Assembly (NCBI GenBank): GCA_937922235.1
Contig: CAKZVC010000004.1
Location: forward strand, 1 to 42,689
Reading direction: 5' to 3'
DNA: 42,689 nucleotides
Origin: an uncultured Acidimicrobiales bacterium
GTDB lineage: Bacteria; Actinomycetota; Acidimicrobiia; Acidimicrobiales; SHLQ01
Under the pieces are notes generated by a model that worked only from the letters and a program-made list of their open reading frames with translations, did not search any database and was not told the DNA's origin. Made by a program: the position numbers and the translations under genes. This document shows positions 31,725 to 38,548 of this stretch, piece by piece. Position 1 is the stretch's first letter; the number at the start of each line of letters is the position of its first letter.

Positions 31725-32176
31725 TTCGAGACAGTGACGAACTGGCGATGCTCTCCGTCGCCGACGTGCAGGCCGTTGCGCTGCTGGCGTTCGTGGATGC
31801 GAAGCCCGATGAAGATCCCTGGGATAGCGATCAGGCTGAGCAACGCTCCGGAGGACAGCATCACGAGCGCTGGAGCAGGACAGGTTCCGGCGATGGCCCA
31901 ACCGATGCCGAAGAGCGCACCACCCTTGATGTGATGACGCTCGGGCTTAGATCGCGAGAGGGACAGCTCGCCGCCGTAGGGCGTCTTCATGCCCCGGCGT
32001 TCGAGCAACCAAAGTAGCGGGGCGGACACGGCGATCGCCGAGGCCATAAAGAAGAAGACGTCGAGCTCTTCGAAGGCGAGCATCGAGTGAATCGTGTCGT
32101 ACTCATGCAAGTTGGAGGCGCCGAGCACTCCACCGAACATGATGCCGAAGGCAAGGCCGATCAGGTTGAGCTTCAC
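31721..32176 (-). CDS. YeeE/YedE-type transporter, second half
   Basis: A 151-aa membrane protein with about four helices, equivalent to the C-terminal half of a YeeE/YedE (TsuA-like) sulfur transporter. LIGLAFGIMFGGVLGASNLHEYDTI and the cysteine-containing GIGWAIAGTCPAPALVMLSSG are the family marks; conserved cysteines in TsuA pass thiosulfate through the pore. The start is GTG, overlapping the stop of the first-half gene (GTGA), and its own stop overlaps the next start in the same way. Together with its partner it should form one transporter. Confidence 0.87.
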   Translation of the reverse strand: MKLNLIGLAFGIMFGGVLGASNLHEYDTIHSMLAFEELDVFFFMASAIAVSAPLLWLLERRGMKTPYGGELSLSRSKPERHHIKGGALFGIGWAIAGTCPAPALVMLSSGALLSLIAIPGIFIGLRIHERQQRNGLHVGDGEHRQFVTVSK

Positions 32177-32655
32177 AGCGCACCCCCAGTGGCTGCCCGC
32201 AGGATGAAGGTCGTGGCAATCGCGGTGATCATGAAGGTGATCGTGACAGCGATGCTTGCAGGCGAGCGCTGGGCTGTGCCGCACATGCCGTGCCCCGACG
32301 TGCAGCCGCCAGCGACTGCGGCGCCGTACCCGAGGAGGATCGCCCCGCCGAGAACGAGGGGAATAGTCACGCCGAGCGGGAACACCTCTCGGAGGGCGTC
32401 GTATCCTGAGCGAACACCTTCGGTGCCGGTCCGAAAGACTCGTGTGGCTAGTACGCCGCCGATGAAAAGGCCGGCGAAGTAGAACACTCGCCAGATGACC
32501 ACGCCGTCATGGCGCCGAAGCAAGTTCGACGTCTGGACGTAGGCGCCGCTGGCGCCAAGGGGCTGATTTGCAAGTACGAACAATCCAACGATGAGAAGTC
32601 CGAGGATCGGGCCACCGACAAACCACGGAAGACGGTCGGGTAGTAGGTCAAACAT
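32173..32655 (-). CDS. YeeE/YedE-type transporter, first half
   Basis: A 160-aa membrane protein equivalent to the N-terminal half of a YeeE/YedE transporter for thiosulfate or another sulfur compound. The hallmark GGCTSGHGMCGTAQRSPAS carries Cys118 and Cys125. Four hydrophobic segments are visible. It starts 81 nt downstream of the persulfide dioxygenase stop, with GGAGG-type bases before the ATG (revcomp of CCTCC at 32658-32662 region). It is followed by the second half with a 4-bp overlap. The split is common in bacteria and is not a frameshift, since both halves have proper starts and ends. Confidence 0.87.
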   Translation of the reverse strand: MFDLLPDRLPWFVGGPILGLLIVGLFVLANQPLGASGAYVQTSNLLRRHDGVVIWRVFYFAGLFIGGVLATRVFRTGTEGVRSGYDALREVFPLGVTIPLVLGGAILLGYGAAVAGGCTSGHGMCGTAQRSPASIAVTITFMITAIATTFILRAATGGAL

Positions 32656-32736
32656 GTATGTTCCCTCCGGAGACAGGACGTGCGAGGGCCCACCACACTC
32701 GCAGATTCGTTTCTAGTAACTCAGTAGATCGCTGAT

Positions 32737-34113
32737 CTATGCCGTTTGATGCGCAGCGTCCCACGCGCCGTATCCGCCGAGGAGGTCGGAGATGTCGGTG
32801 AAGCCCGCTTGGATCATACGGCTCGCCGCGATCGACGACCGAAACCCGCCGGCGCAGTAGACGATTGTTGGGCGTGACGGATCGAGCTCGCCCAGCCGCT
32901 CGTTCAGGCGGGTGAGTGGCATGAGGATGGCGCCTTCGACGTAGCCGCCTTCGGTTTCACCCGGCTGACGAATGTCGACAAGCTGGAGATCGTCGATCGT
33001 TTCCATCGCTTCGCGCATGCCGGCGACGTCTACTCGGGAGTTGCGGAACGTGATGTTCGGGTTGTCCATCATCGCGACTTCTGGCTTGGGGAGATGGCCA
33101 ACAACGTTGTCGAAACCGATCCGGGCGAGGCGAATCTTGGCCTCGAGCTCCCGGCCGCGCTCGGCCACGAGGATGAGTGGGGTTTCCGGGTTGATAACGC
33201 CACCGGCGAACTCGGCGTACCGGCCGGCGAGTCCGATGTTGATCGAGTTGGCGACGTGCCCGAGAGCGAATTCATCCGGCGAGCGCGTGTCGAGCACGAC
33301 GGCGCCGTTGCGTTGCTGTTCGAGAACGTCATCGATGCTGAGTGCGGCGGGCATCTGGTCTTCGTCGAGAAGGTCGCGGTCTTTGCGGTTGAGCATGGCG
33401 TCGTAGGAGAAGTAGCCGGGAGGGGCTGTCTGGCCGTCGGTGACGACCTTGATGAACTCGTCCTTGGTCATGGGAGCGACTGCGTAGTTGGTCTCGCGCT
33501 GCTTGCCGATGCTGCATGACGTGTCGGATGACAGGTTCTTGCCGCACGATGACCCGGCGCCGTGGCCGGGGTAGAGGATGGTCTCGTCAGGCAGGGTCAT
33601 GATCTTGTTGTGGAGCGAGTCGTAAAGATCGCTGGCAAGGTCTTCGCTGCTCATGCCCACCGACGACATGAGGTCGGGTCGACCTACGTCGCCGATGAAC
33701 ATGGTGTCGCCAGAGAGCACGCCGTGAGGGGGAGAGTCGGCGGTTTCGTAGACGACGATGCTGATCGACTCCGGCGTGTGGCCAGGAGTGTGGCGAATCT
33801 CGAGCACGACCTCGCCGAGCTCGATGCGTTCGCCATCAGCAAGCTTGCGGGAGTCGAACTCGGTCTCGGCCTTGTCGCCGTAAGCGATGACTGCGCCGGT
33901 CTTCTCGGCGAGTTCGAGGTGGCCCGAAAGGAAGTCGGCGTGGAAGTGCGTTTCGAGGACGAGCTCGATGGTCATGCCATGTTCCTCGGCGCTCTCGAGG
34001 TAGGGGGCGACGTCGCGGCGGGGGTCGACGACGACGGCTCGCCCAGTCGTTTCGTCGCCGATGAAGTAGGAGGCTTGGGAAAGACAGTCGAGGTAATGCT
34101 GTTCAAAGATCAC
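32737..34113 (-). CDS. Persulfide dioxygenase-rhodanese fusion (CstB-like)
   Basis: A 458-aa three-domain enzyme. The N-terminal metallo-beta-lactamase part is ETHE1-like, with ETHFHADFLSGH, HTPGHTPESI and GDTMFIGDVGRPDL, and would hold one iron to oxidise persulfides to sulfite. Next comes a rhodanese-like domain without an active-site Cys (VAERGRELEAK at that position). A C-terminal rhodanese has Cys420 in VYCAGGFRS, able to move sulfane sulfur. This is the order known for CstB. The GTG start has an AAAGGA site about 7-12 nt upstream. It leads an operon with a sulfur importer pair and SulP, so sulfide/persulfide detoxification is likely. Confidence 0.92.
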   Translation of the reverse strand: MIFEQHYLDCLSQASYFIGDETTGRAVVVDPRRDVAPYLESAEEHGMTIELVLETHFHADFLSGHLELAEKTGAVIAYGDKAETEFDSRKLADGERIELGEVVLEIRHTPGHTPESISIVVYETADSPPHGVLSGDTMFIGDVGRPDLMSSVGMSSEDLASDLYDSLHNKIMTLPDETILYPGHGAGSSCGKNLSSDTSCSIGKQRETNYAVAPMTKDEFIKVVTDGQTAPPGYFSYDAMLNRKDRDLLDEDQMPAALSIDDVLEQQRNGAVVLDTRSPDEFALGHVANSINIGLAGRYAEFAGGVINPETPLILVAERGRELEAKIRLARIGFDNVVGHLPKPEVAMMDNPNITFRNSRVDVAGMREAMETIDDLQLVDIRQPGETEGGYVEGAILMPLTRLNERLGELDPSRPTIVYCAGGFRSSIAASRMIQAGFTDISDLLGGYGAWDAAHQTA

Positions 34114-34169
34114 GTTGTTTCCTTTGTGCACGGGCGTTTTGGGCGCAAACTATGCCGAACGTCACTGGC

Positions 34170-34189
34170 TTGTACGAATGTACGTACAA
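34170..34189 (-). promoter_or_regulatory. 20-bp palindrome upstream of the persulfide dioxygenase operon
   Basis: TTGTACG and CGTACAA flank a 6-nt centre (AATGTA), a perfect 7-bp dyad; an inner TGTACGTACA is also palindromic. It lies 57-76 bp upstream of the dioxygenase start and after the nitrobindin stop. It is the best candidate operator of the sulfur operon. The regulator is not adjacent; persulfide-sensing CsoR/CstR or ArsR (BigR/SqrR) proteins do this job elsewhere. Confidence 0.65.
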
Positions 34190-34244
34190 ATGTAGTGGGA
34201 CAGCAGGAACTGTCAACCCTTCACTGCTCAGGCGCCCGGTGCGC

Positions 34245-34721
34245 TCAACTAGGAACGCGGCTGAGTTCGGCGCGGAGATGGTGCTGAAGCGGCTGGCCAA
34301 CAGCTCCCATGTCAACCTCGTAGCGCATTGTGTCGCCGTCGACGGTCAGGCACCGGCGAACTGTCGTTACCTCTTTGGCTGTCGAGCTCGTCGCCACGAT
34401 CACAGACGCAAGTTCGATCTCGCCACCGTCGATCGTGCCTTCGTGAACTTCGACAATTCCTGATGGCTGAGCGACAACGAGCTCGAGTTGATCGAGTCCG
34501 ACTGGTCGGAAATAGCCCTGCTCGGCGTGAAGGGGGTGGTCGGTCTCGGCATGGCGAGTCTTCTGGGAGTACGCCAAGAATGGCTTGCCGACGTGGCCGA
34601 TCGTTACTTCTTCCACGTAGCGAAAGGACTCGATCGTCGGGTACTCGCCGGCGCCCGTTCCCCGCCACGTGCCGATCAGGTTGGACAGGTGAGCAATGTC
34701 GGGATGGACCGGAGGTGTCAT
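34245..34721 (-). CDS. Nitrobindin (THAP4-like heme-binding FABP-family protein)
   Basis: A 158-aa beta-barrel heme protein. The diagnostic GTWRGTGAGEYPTIESFRY is near the N-terminus and the likely axial His is in LQHHLRAEL near the C-terminus. Nitrobindins bind ferric heme and turn peroxynitrite into nitrate. TACGGT lies 6 nt before the ATG, so the message is probably leaderless. The gene lies just upstream of the sulfur operon on the same strand, but the 131-bp gap with its own palindrome suggests separate control. Confidence 0.9.
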   Translation of the reverse strand: MTPPVHPDIAHLSNLIGTWRGTGAGEYPTIESFRYVEEVTIGHVGKPFLAYSQKTRHAETDHPLHAEQGYFRPVGLDQLELVVAQPSGIVEVHEGTIDGGEIELASVIVATSSTAKEVTTVRRCLTVDGDTMRYEVDMGAVGQPLQHHLRAELSRVPS

Positions 34722-34727
34722 TCGGCG

Positions 34728-34733
34728 ACCGTA
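34728..34733 (-). promoter_or_regulatory. -10 box for nitrobindin
   Basis: TACGGT on the minus strand is followed by 6 nt and the ATG at 34721. Confidence 0.5.
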
Positions 34734-34898
34734 TCGCGGCCCGATGACGGGTGCGATGCCCTAGCTGAGTTGGTGAGCTGACATCACTTCGCGTGAGGAA
34801 TGCAACCAGCATCACCACGTTCGAATTTCGCGATGACTATTCTTGCAAATGGAGTAGGGGAAGCAGCCTGGCGGGTTGTCCCAAGGAGCGTTATCGCT

Positions 34899-37800
34899 AT
34901 GTCCCTATTCGATTTGTCGCGCGTGTCAGAACGGCGCCCGTCGCAACTCATTATCGGAGCTGTTGCAGCATCGCTGCTGCTCAGCCTCGCCTCAGTCGCC
35001 ATCCCCGCGGGTGCGCAATCGGAGTGCAGCGCTGAGCTGTCCTTCGAGTCTGTGCACTTGTTGAACAATGGTGTCGAGGACACGGCCGGTCCGTTCGAGG
35101 TTGACCTCGACGCCGGCACGTACACGATCATTGTCGAGTCGTTCGACGACCACGACATGCAGCCGCATGTTGGAACTCAGCCTGAAGAGCAGTTCCACCT
35201 GGTGCTTGACTCTGGATACCGGTCGCCAGCGACTAACGACATTCCAGATGAGGTCAACACCGTGACATCGGTGTTCGCCGATCAGACGATCGATGCGAGC
35301 TCGAGTCTTGTCATCGAGCATGCCCGCGTTGGTGGCGTTAACTCGGTTTACCCTCGCTCGGTCTGCTTTGTTCAGGAGACTGCGCCTGAGGCAGCTCCGG
35401 CTGTTGATTGCAGTGACGCCGACGGCGTTGATGCTGTCGAAGTTGACGATGTTGCTGCAGATACGGCTAACGATCCCGCTGATGCTGACGACGCCACCAC
35501 AGATACTGCAGCTGGCGACGCCACTGCCGATTGTGCTGGCGAAGAAGAGGCTGCCCCAGCAGATGAGGCGATCGAAGACGACTGCTCCGCGACCGACGCT
35601 GCTGCAACCGAGGAAGCTGCAGACGCCGACGGTGACACCGATGAAGCTGGTGAAGATGTCGCAGCGGATGTTGCTGGCGCAGAGAACGGCGATGCAGTAG
35701 CTGCTGACTGTGCCGATGACGCCGTCGCAGACGAGAGCGATTGCTCCGCTATCGAGGCCGACGCCGCTGATGCAGATGCCGATGCCGATGCAGCCGCTCA
35801 GGACGGTGCCGAACCTGCTGACGCCGACGCTGCCGATGCAGCTGCAGACTGCGCCGAACCTGGTGAAGACACTGCACATGCCGATGCAGGCGTCGTCGAC
35901 TGCTCCGCGGACGCCGCTGCTACAACTGATGCCGCCGCCACAGACGTTGACGTTGCAGGCGACGAAGTCGCCAACGCTGACGCTGCTGCGGGCGAAGAGG
36001 CAGTCACCGATGCACACGACGCTGCCGATGCTGCGAATGCTGACTGCTCCGAAGAGGACGCTGACGTTTCCACTGACTGCACCGCAACGGATGCTGCCAA
36101 CACCGAAGATGCTGTTGATGAAGCTGATGGTGCCGATGCTGATGCAGTCGATGCCGCCACTGGCGAAACCGCTGATGCAGGCGATGCAACCGCTGACTGT
36201 CCAGCAGCTGATGACGCTGACAGTGCGCACGATTGCTCGGCCGCCGATGCTGCGGGCGTCGCCGCTGCCGATGGCGACGATGCAGTCAACACTGCTCCCG
36301 ATGACACTGCCGCCGCTGCCGATGGCGACGATGCAGCCGCAGCTGACGACACCGCGCATGCTGAGGCCGCGGTCGACTGTGCCAGCGACGAGGCTCCTGC
36401 AGCAGATTGCTCCGCCGCGGATGCGACAGCCGACGGTGCTGTAGACGACGCCGATGCCGCCGCTGAGGCCGATGCTGCCGATGGAGCGAATGGCGATGCA
36501 GAGGCAACTGATGTCGATGCAGCCACCGCTGCTGCGGAGACATGCGCCGATGGCGAGGAAGCCCCAGCTGCGGCAGAGGCCGACCTAGCCGAGGAAGCTC
36601 CCGTTGTTGAGGACGCAGTTGTTGGGGACGCGGTCCAAGAAGCTGCTCCGGCCGAGGTCGCTGACTGCGCCGATGCTGATGCAGTCGATGCAGCAGACGG
36701 TGATGCTGACACGGCAGTCGATGCTGATGCTGACGCTGAGGAGTGCTCCGAAACCGATGATGCTGCGCCTACTGCTGACGTTACCGCTGCAGACGACGAG
36801 GTTCCTGGCGAAGATGCTGCTGACTGCTCGGCAGCCGTTGGCGCCGATGATGCCATCACCGGCGACGCCGCAAACGAAGACACCGCACATGCGAAGGCCC
36901 CGTGTATAGAGGACGCCGGTGCTGATCAGGCTGCGGCCGACTGCGCTGACGCTGACACGGCCGGCGACACCGCCGATGCTGCGGCAGACGCAGCTGCTGG
37001 TGACGACACTGCGGGTGACAACGCTGCTGACTGTGTGAAGGACGAAGCCGATGACATCGCCGCTGATGCGCCGGCTGCCGAAGAAGTTGCGGCAGACGCA
37101 GTCGACACCGAAACAGCAGACGCTCCGGCGGAGGCAGTCGAGGCTGAGACGGTCGAGGCAGCGCCGGTCGAGGACGTAGTTGCTGAGGATGCTGCCCACG
37201 CAGATGCAAAGGTTCCAGCACGTGAGGTTGTGGTGGTCGAAGTGCCGGCGCCCGCATCCGAGCCGATCATTGTCGAGGTTGATGGTCCGGCTCCGGCACC
37301 TGAGGTAATCGTCGTCGTGAACCCGGGCGAGAAGCCTGCGCCGATCATCGTTGAGGTTGATGGTCCGGCTCCAGCGCCTGAGGTCATCGTCGTCGACGCT
37401 GCCGCCCCTGCAGCCGACGCCGTTGTTGCGGACACCGCTCGTCAGGACGCTGCTGTCGATGCCGCTGACGGTGTCGTGGATGCTGCAGCTGATCAGGCTG
37501 ATGCGGCAGCCGACGTGATCGTCGTCGAGGCAGCTGCTCCGGTTGTTGACGCTGCACCGGTCGTCGATGCTGACGACACCGAAACGGTGATTGCTGACAC
37601 GGTTGTTGCGGAGACGGTAATTACGGAGACCGCGGTGGTCGCCGACACGGCTCGTCAAGATGCCATCATCGAAGACACCGCTGCGCCTACTGCTGATGCG
37701 GTGACCACAGAGGTACAGGGAGTCGTTGAAGTTGCTGACAACTCTGTCGCTGCGGCCCAGGTCGACACCACCGTTGCCGCTGCGCAGACCGACAACGCAG

Positions 37801-37952
37801 CAGCGCCGACAAGCGCCGTTGCGCAGGCTCAGGTAGAAGGGGATGGCGTTCTTGCGATCACCGGATCTGACGCGTGGCGCCTGCTAGTGATGATGGGAGT
37901 TCTGCTCATGGCTGCTGGCACGTTGTGCATGCGTTGGGGTCGCGTGATCTAA
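34899..37952 (+). CDS. Giant Asp/Ala-rich secreted protein with LAxTG cell-wall anchor
   Basis: A 1,017-aa surface protein. A signal peptide covers residues 1 to about 39 (hydrophobic core SQLIIGAVAASLLLSLASVA, cleavage near AGA-Q). Residues 41-160 form a small beta-rich domain with Cys at each end. From about 165 to 800 the sequence is almost only Asp, Ala, Glu, Thr and Val, interrupted about every 20-40 residues by a Cys, nearly always as DC (about 20 in total). A Pro/Val-rich part near 780-835 repeats PIIVEVDGPAPAPEVIVV twice. The end is a sorting signal: LAITG (985-989), a hydrophobic helix, then MRWGRVI, as for class E sortase substrates. AAGGAG at 34883-34888 fixes the start. Function unknown; an extended acidic, perhaps Ca-binding, stalk is likely. 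Confidence 0.85.
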   Translation: MSLFDLSRVSERRPSQLIIGAVAASLLLSLASVAIPAGAQSECSAELSFESVHLLNNGVEDTAGPFEVDLDAGTYTIIVESFDDHDMQPHVGTQPEEQFHLVLDSGYRSPATNDIPDEVNTVTSVFADQTIDASSSLVIEHARVGGVNSVYPRSVCFVQETAPEAAPAVDCSDADGVDAVEVDDVAADTANDPADADDATTDTAAGDATADCAGEEEAAPADEAIEDDCSATDAAATEEAADADGDTDEAGEDVAADVAGAENGDAVAADCADDAVADESDCSAIEADAADADADADAAAQDGAEPADADAADAAADCAEPGEDTAHADAGVVDCSADAAATTDAAATDVDVAGDEVANADAAAGEEAVTDAHDAADAANADCSEEDADVSTDCTATDAANTEDAVDEADGADADAVDAATGETADAGDATADCPAADDADSAHDCSAADAAGVAAADGDDAVNTAPDDTAAAADGDDAAAADDTAHAEAAVDCASDEAPAADCSAADATADGAVDDADAAAEADAADGANGDAEATDVDAATAAAETCADGEEAPAAAEADLAEEAPVVEDAVVGDAVQEAAPAEVADCADADAVDAADGDADTAVDADADAEECSETDDAAPTADVTAADDEVPGEDAADCSAAVGADDAITGDAANEDTAHAKAPCIEDAGADQAAADCADADTAGDTADAAADAAAGDDTAGDNAADCVKDEADDIAADAPAAEEVAADAVDTETADAPAEAVEAETVEAAPVEDVVAEDAAHADAKVPAREVVVVEVPAPASEPIIVEVDGPAPAPEVIVVVNPGEKPAPIIVEVDGPAPAPEVIVVDAAAPAADAVVADTARQDAAVDAADGVVDAAADQADAAADVIVVEAAAPVVDAAPVVDADDTETVIADTVVAETVITETAVVADTARQDAIIEDTAAPTADAVTTEVQGVVEVADNSVAAAQVDTTVAAAQTDNAAAPTSAVAQAQVEGDGVLAITGSDAWRLLVMMGVLLMAAGTLCMRWGRVI

Positions 37953-37964
37953 CGCACATCACCC

Positions 37965-38015
37965 AAAAACGAATGAACCCCGGCCGTCGCTCGATGGCCG
38001 GGGCTCTGCGTTTTT
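37965..38015. terminator. Bidirectional rho-independent terminator
   Basis: CCCCGGCC (37978-37985) pairs with GGCCGGGG (37996-38003) around a 10-nt loop. AAAAACG (37965-37971) and CGTTTTT (38009-38015) flank the stem, giving a T-tract in both directions. It lies between the convergent surface-protein gene and the toxin-immunity-like operon and should end both transcripts. Confidence 0.88.
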
Positions 38016-38063
38016 ACGCCGCCGTGCGGGAGTCGCCGCTGGAGCAAGTGTGTCGGGTGTTGT

Positions 38064-38546
38064 CTAGAGCTGAAGCCACTCTTCGTCGGTGAGGTCGAGA
38101 TCGAGGCCGTGTTTCTCGGCGAACGACTTCTTCCGCTTCAGTTGGATTCGGGTGTAGAGCCGCATCGTGTCCTCGGTCGAGTTGTCCTTGCCGGTAACGC
38201 GGTCGAGGAAATCCTCGAGCGCCTCGCTGAGCTCAGGATTCTCGTGAAGGTCGGTGTCCTGGCGAACACGTGGGTGTAGGTGGAGCTCGACGGGTTCGGT
38301 GAGAGTGCGAGCGAGGCATGCATCAACTGCGTTGCGCACCAGGGGTTCGATCGATGGGTAGGCCCGTGTGTTCGAGTGGGCTTTGAGGGCGTCGTCGAGG
38401 CGTTGGGCCATGGTGACGAGCAACTCGGGTGTTGAGTCAGCCGGGAGTATCGGCTTGCGGCCGAAGTTGTTCTTCCAGTCGAGATTCCAGGTGTCGAGAA
38501 GCTCGACGTATTCGGCGGGGAGCTCGCTTCGTGGGGGAATGGGCAC
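38064..38546 (-). CDS. Hypothetical protein; candidate immunity protein
   Basis: A 160-aa soluble, charged protein of unknown family. The N-terminus is Pro-rich (MPIPPRSELPAEYVELLDTW), the middle mostly helical with VELHLHPRVRQDTDLHE, and the C-terminus acidic (LDLDLTDEEWLQL). It begins 2 nt after the stop of the large multidomain gene, so the two are co-translated. That position is where immunity genes of polymorphic toxins are found, and size and composition fit, but no known immunity family was recognised. It may instead be a chaperone or an unrelated partner. Confidence 0.65.
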   Translation of the reverse strand: MPIPPRSELPAEYVELLDTWNLDWKNNFGRKPILPADSTPELLVTMAQRLDDALKAHSNTRAYPSIEPLVRNAVDACLARTLTEPVELHLHPRVRQDTDLHENPELSEALEDFLDRVTGKDNSTEDTMRLYTRIQLKRKKSFAEKHGLDLDLTDEEWLQL

Positions 38547-38548
38547 AG

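Noticed and set aside
31721..32655. Split YeeE/YedE gene as a frameshifted pseudogene
   Set aside because: Both halves have their own start and stop with neat GTGA overlaps, and two-gene forms of this transporter are common.
34992..36359. Long minus-strand reading frame of 455 codons opposite the Asp/Ala-rich gene (others at 35798-36883 and 36585-37658)
   Set aside because: They are complements of GCNGAY repeats. They encode low-complexity Ser/Ala/Val or Gly/Ile strings without starts, ribosome sites or family features.
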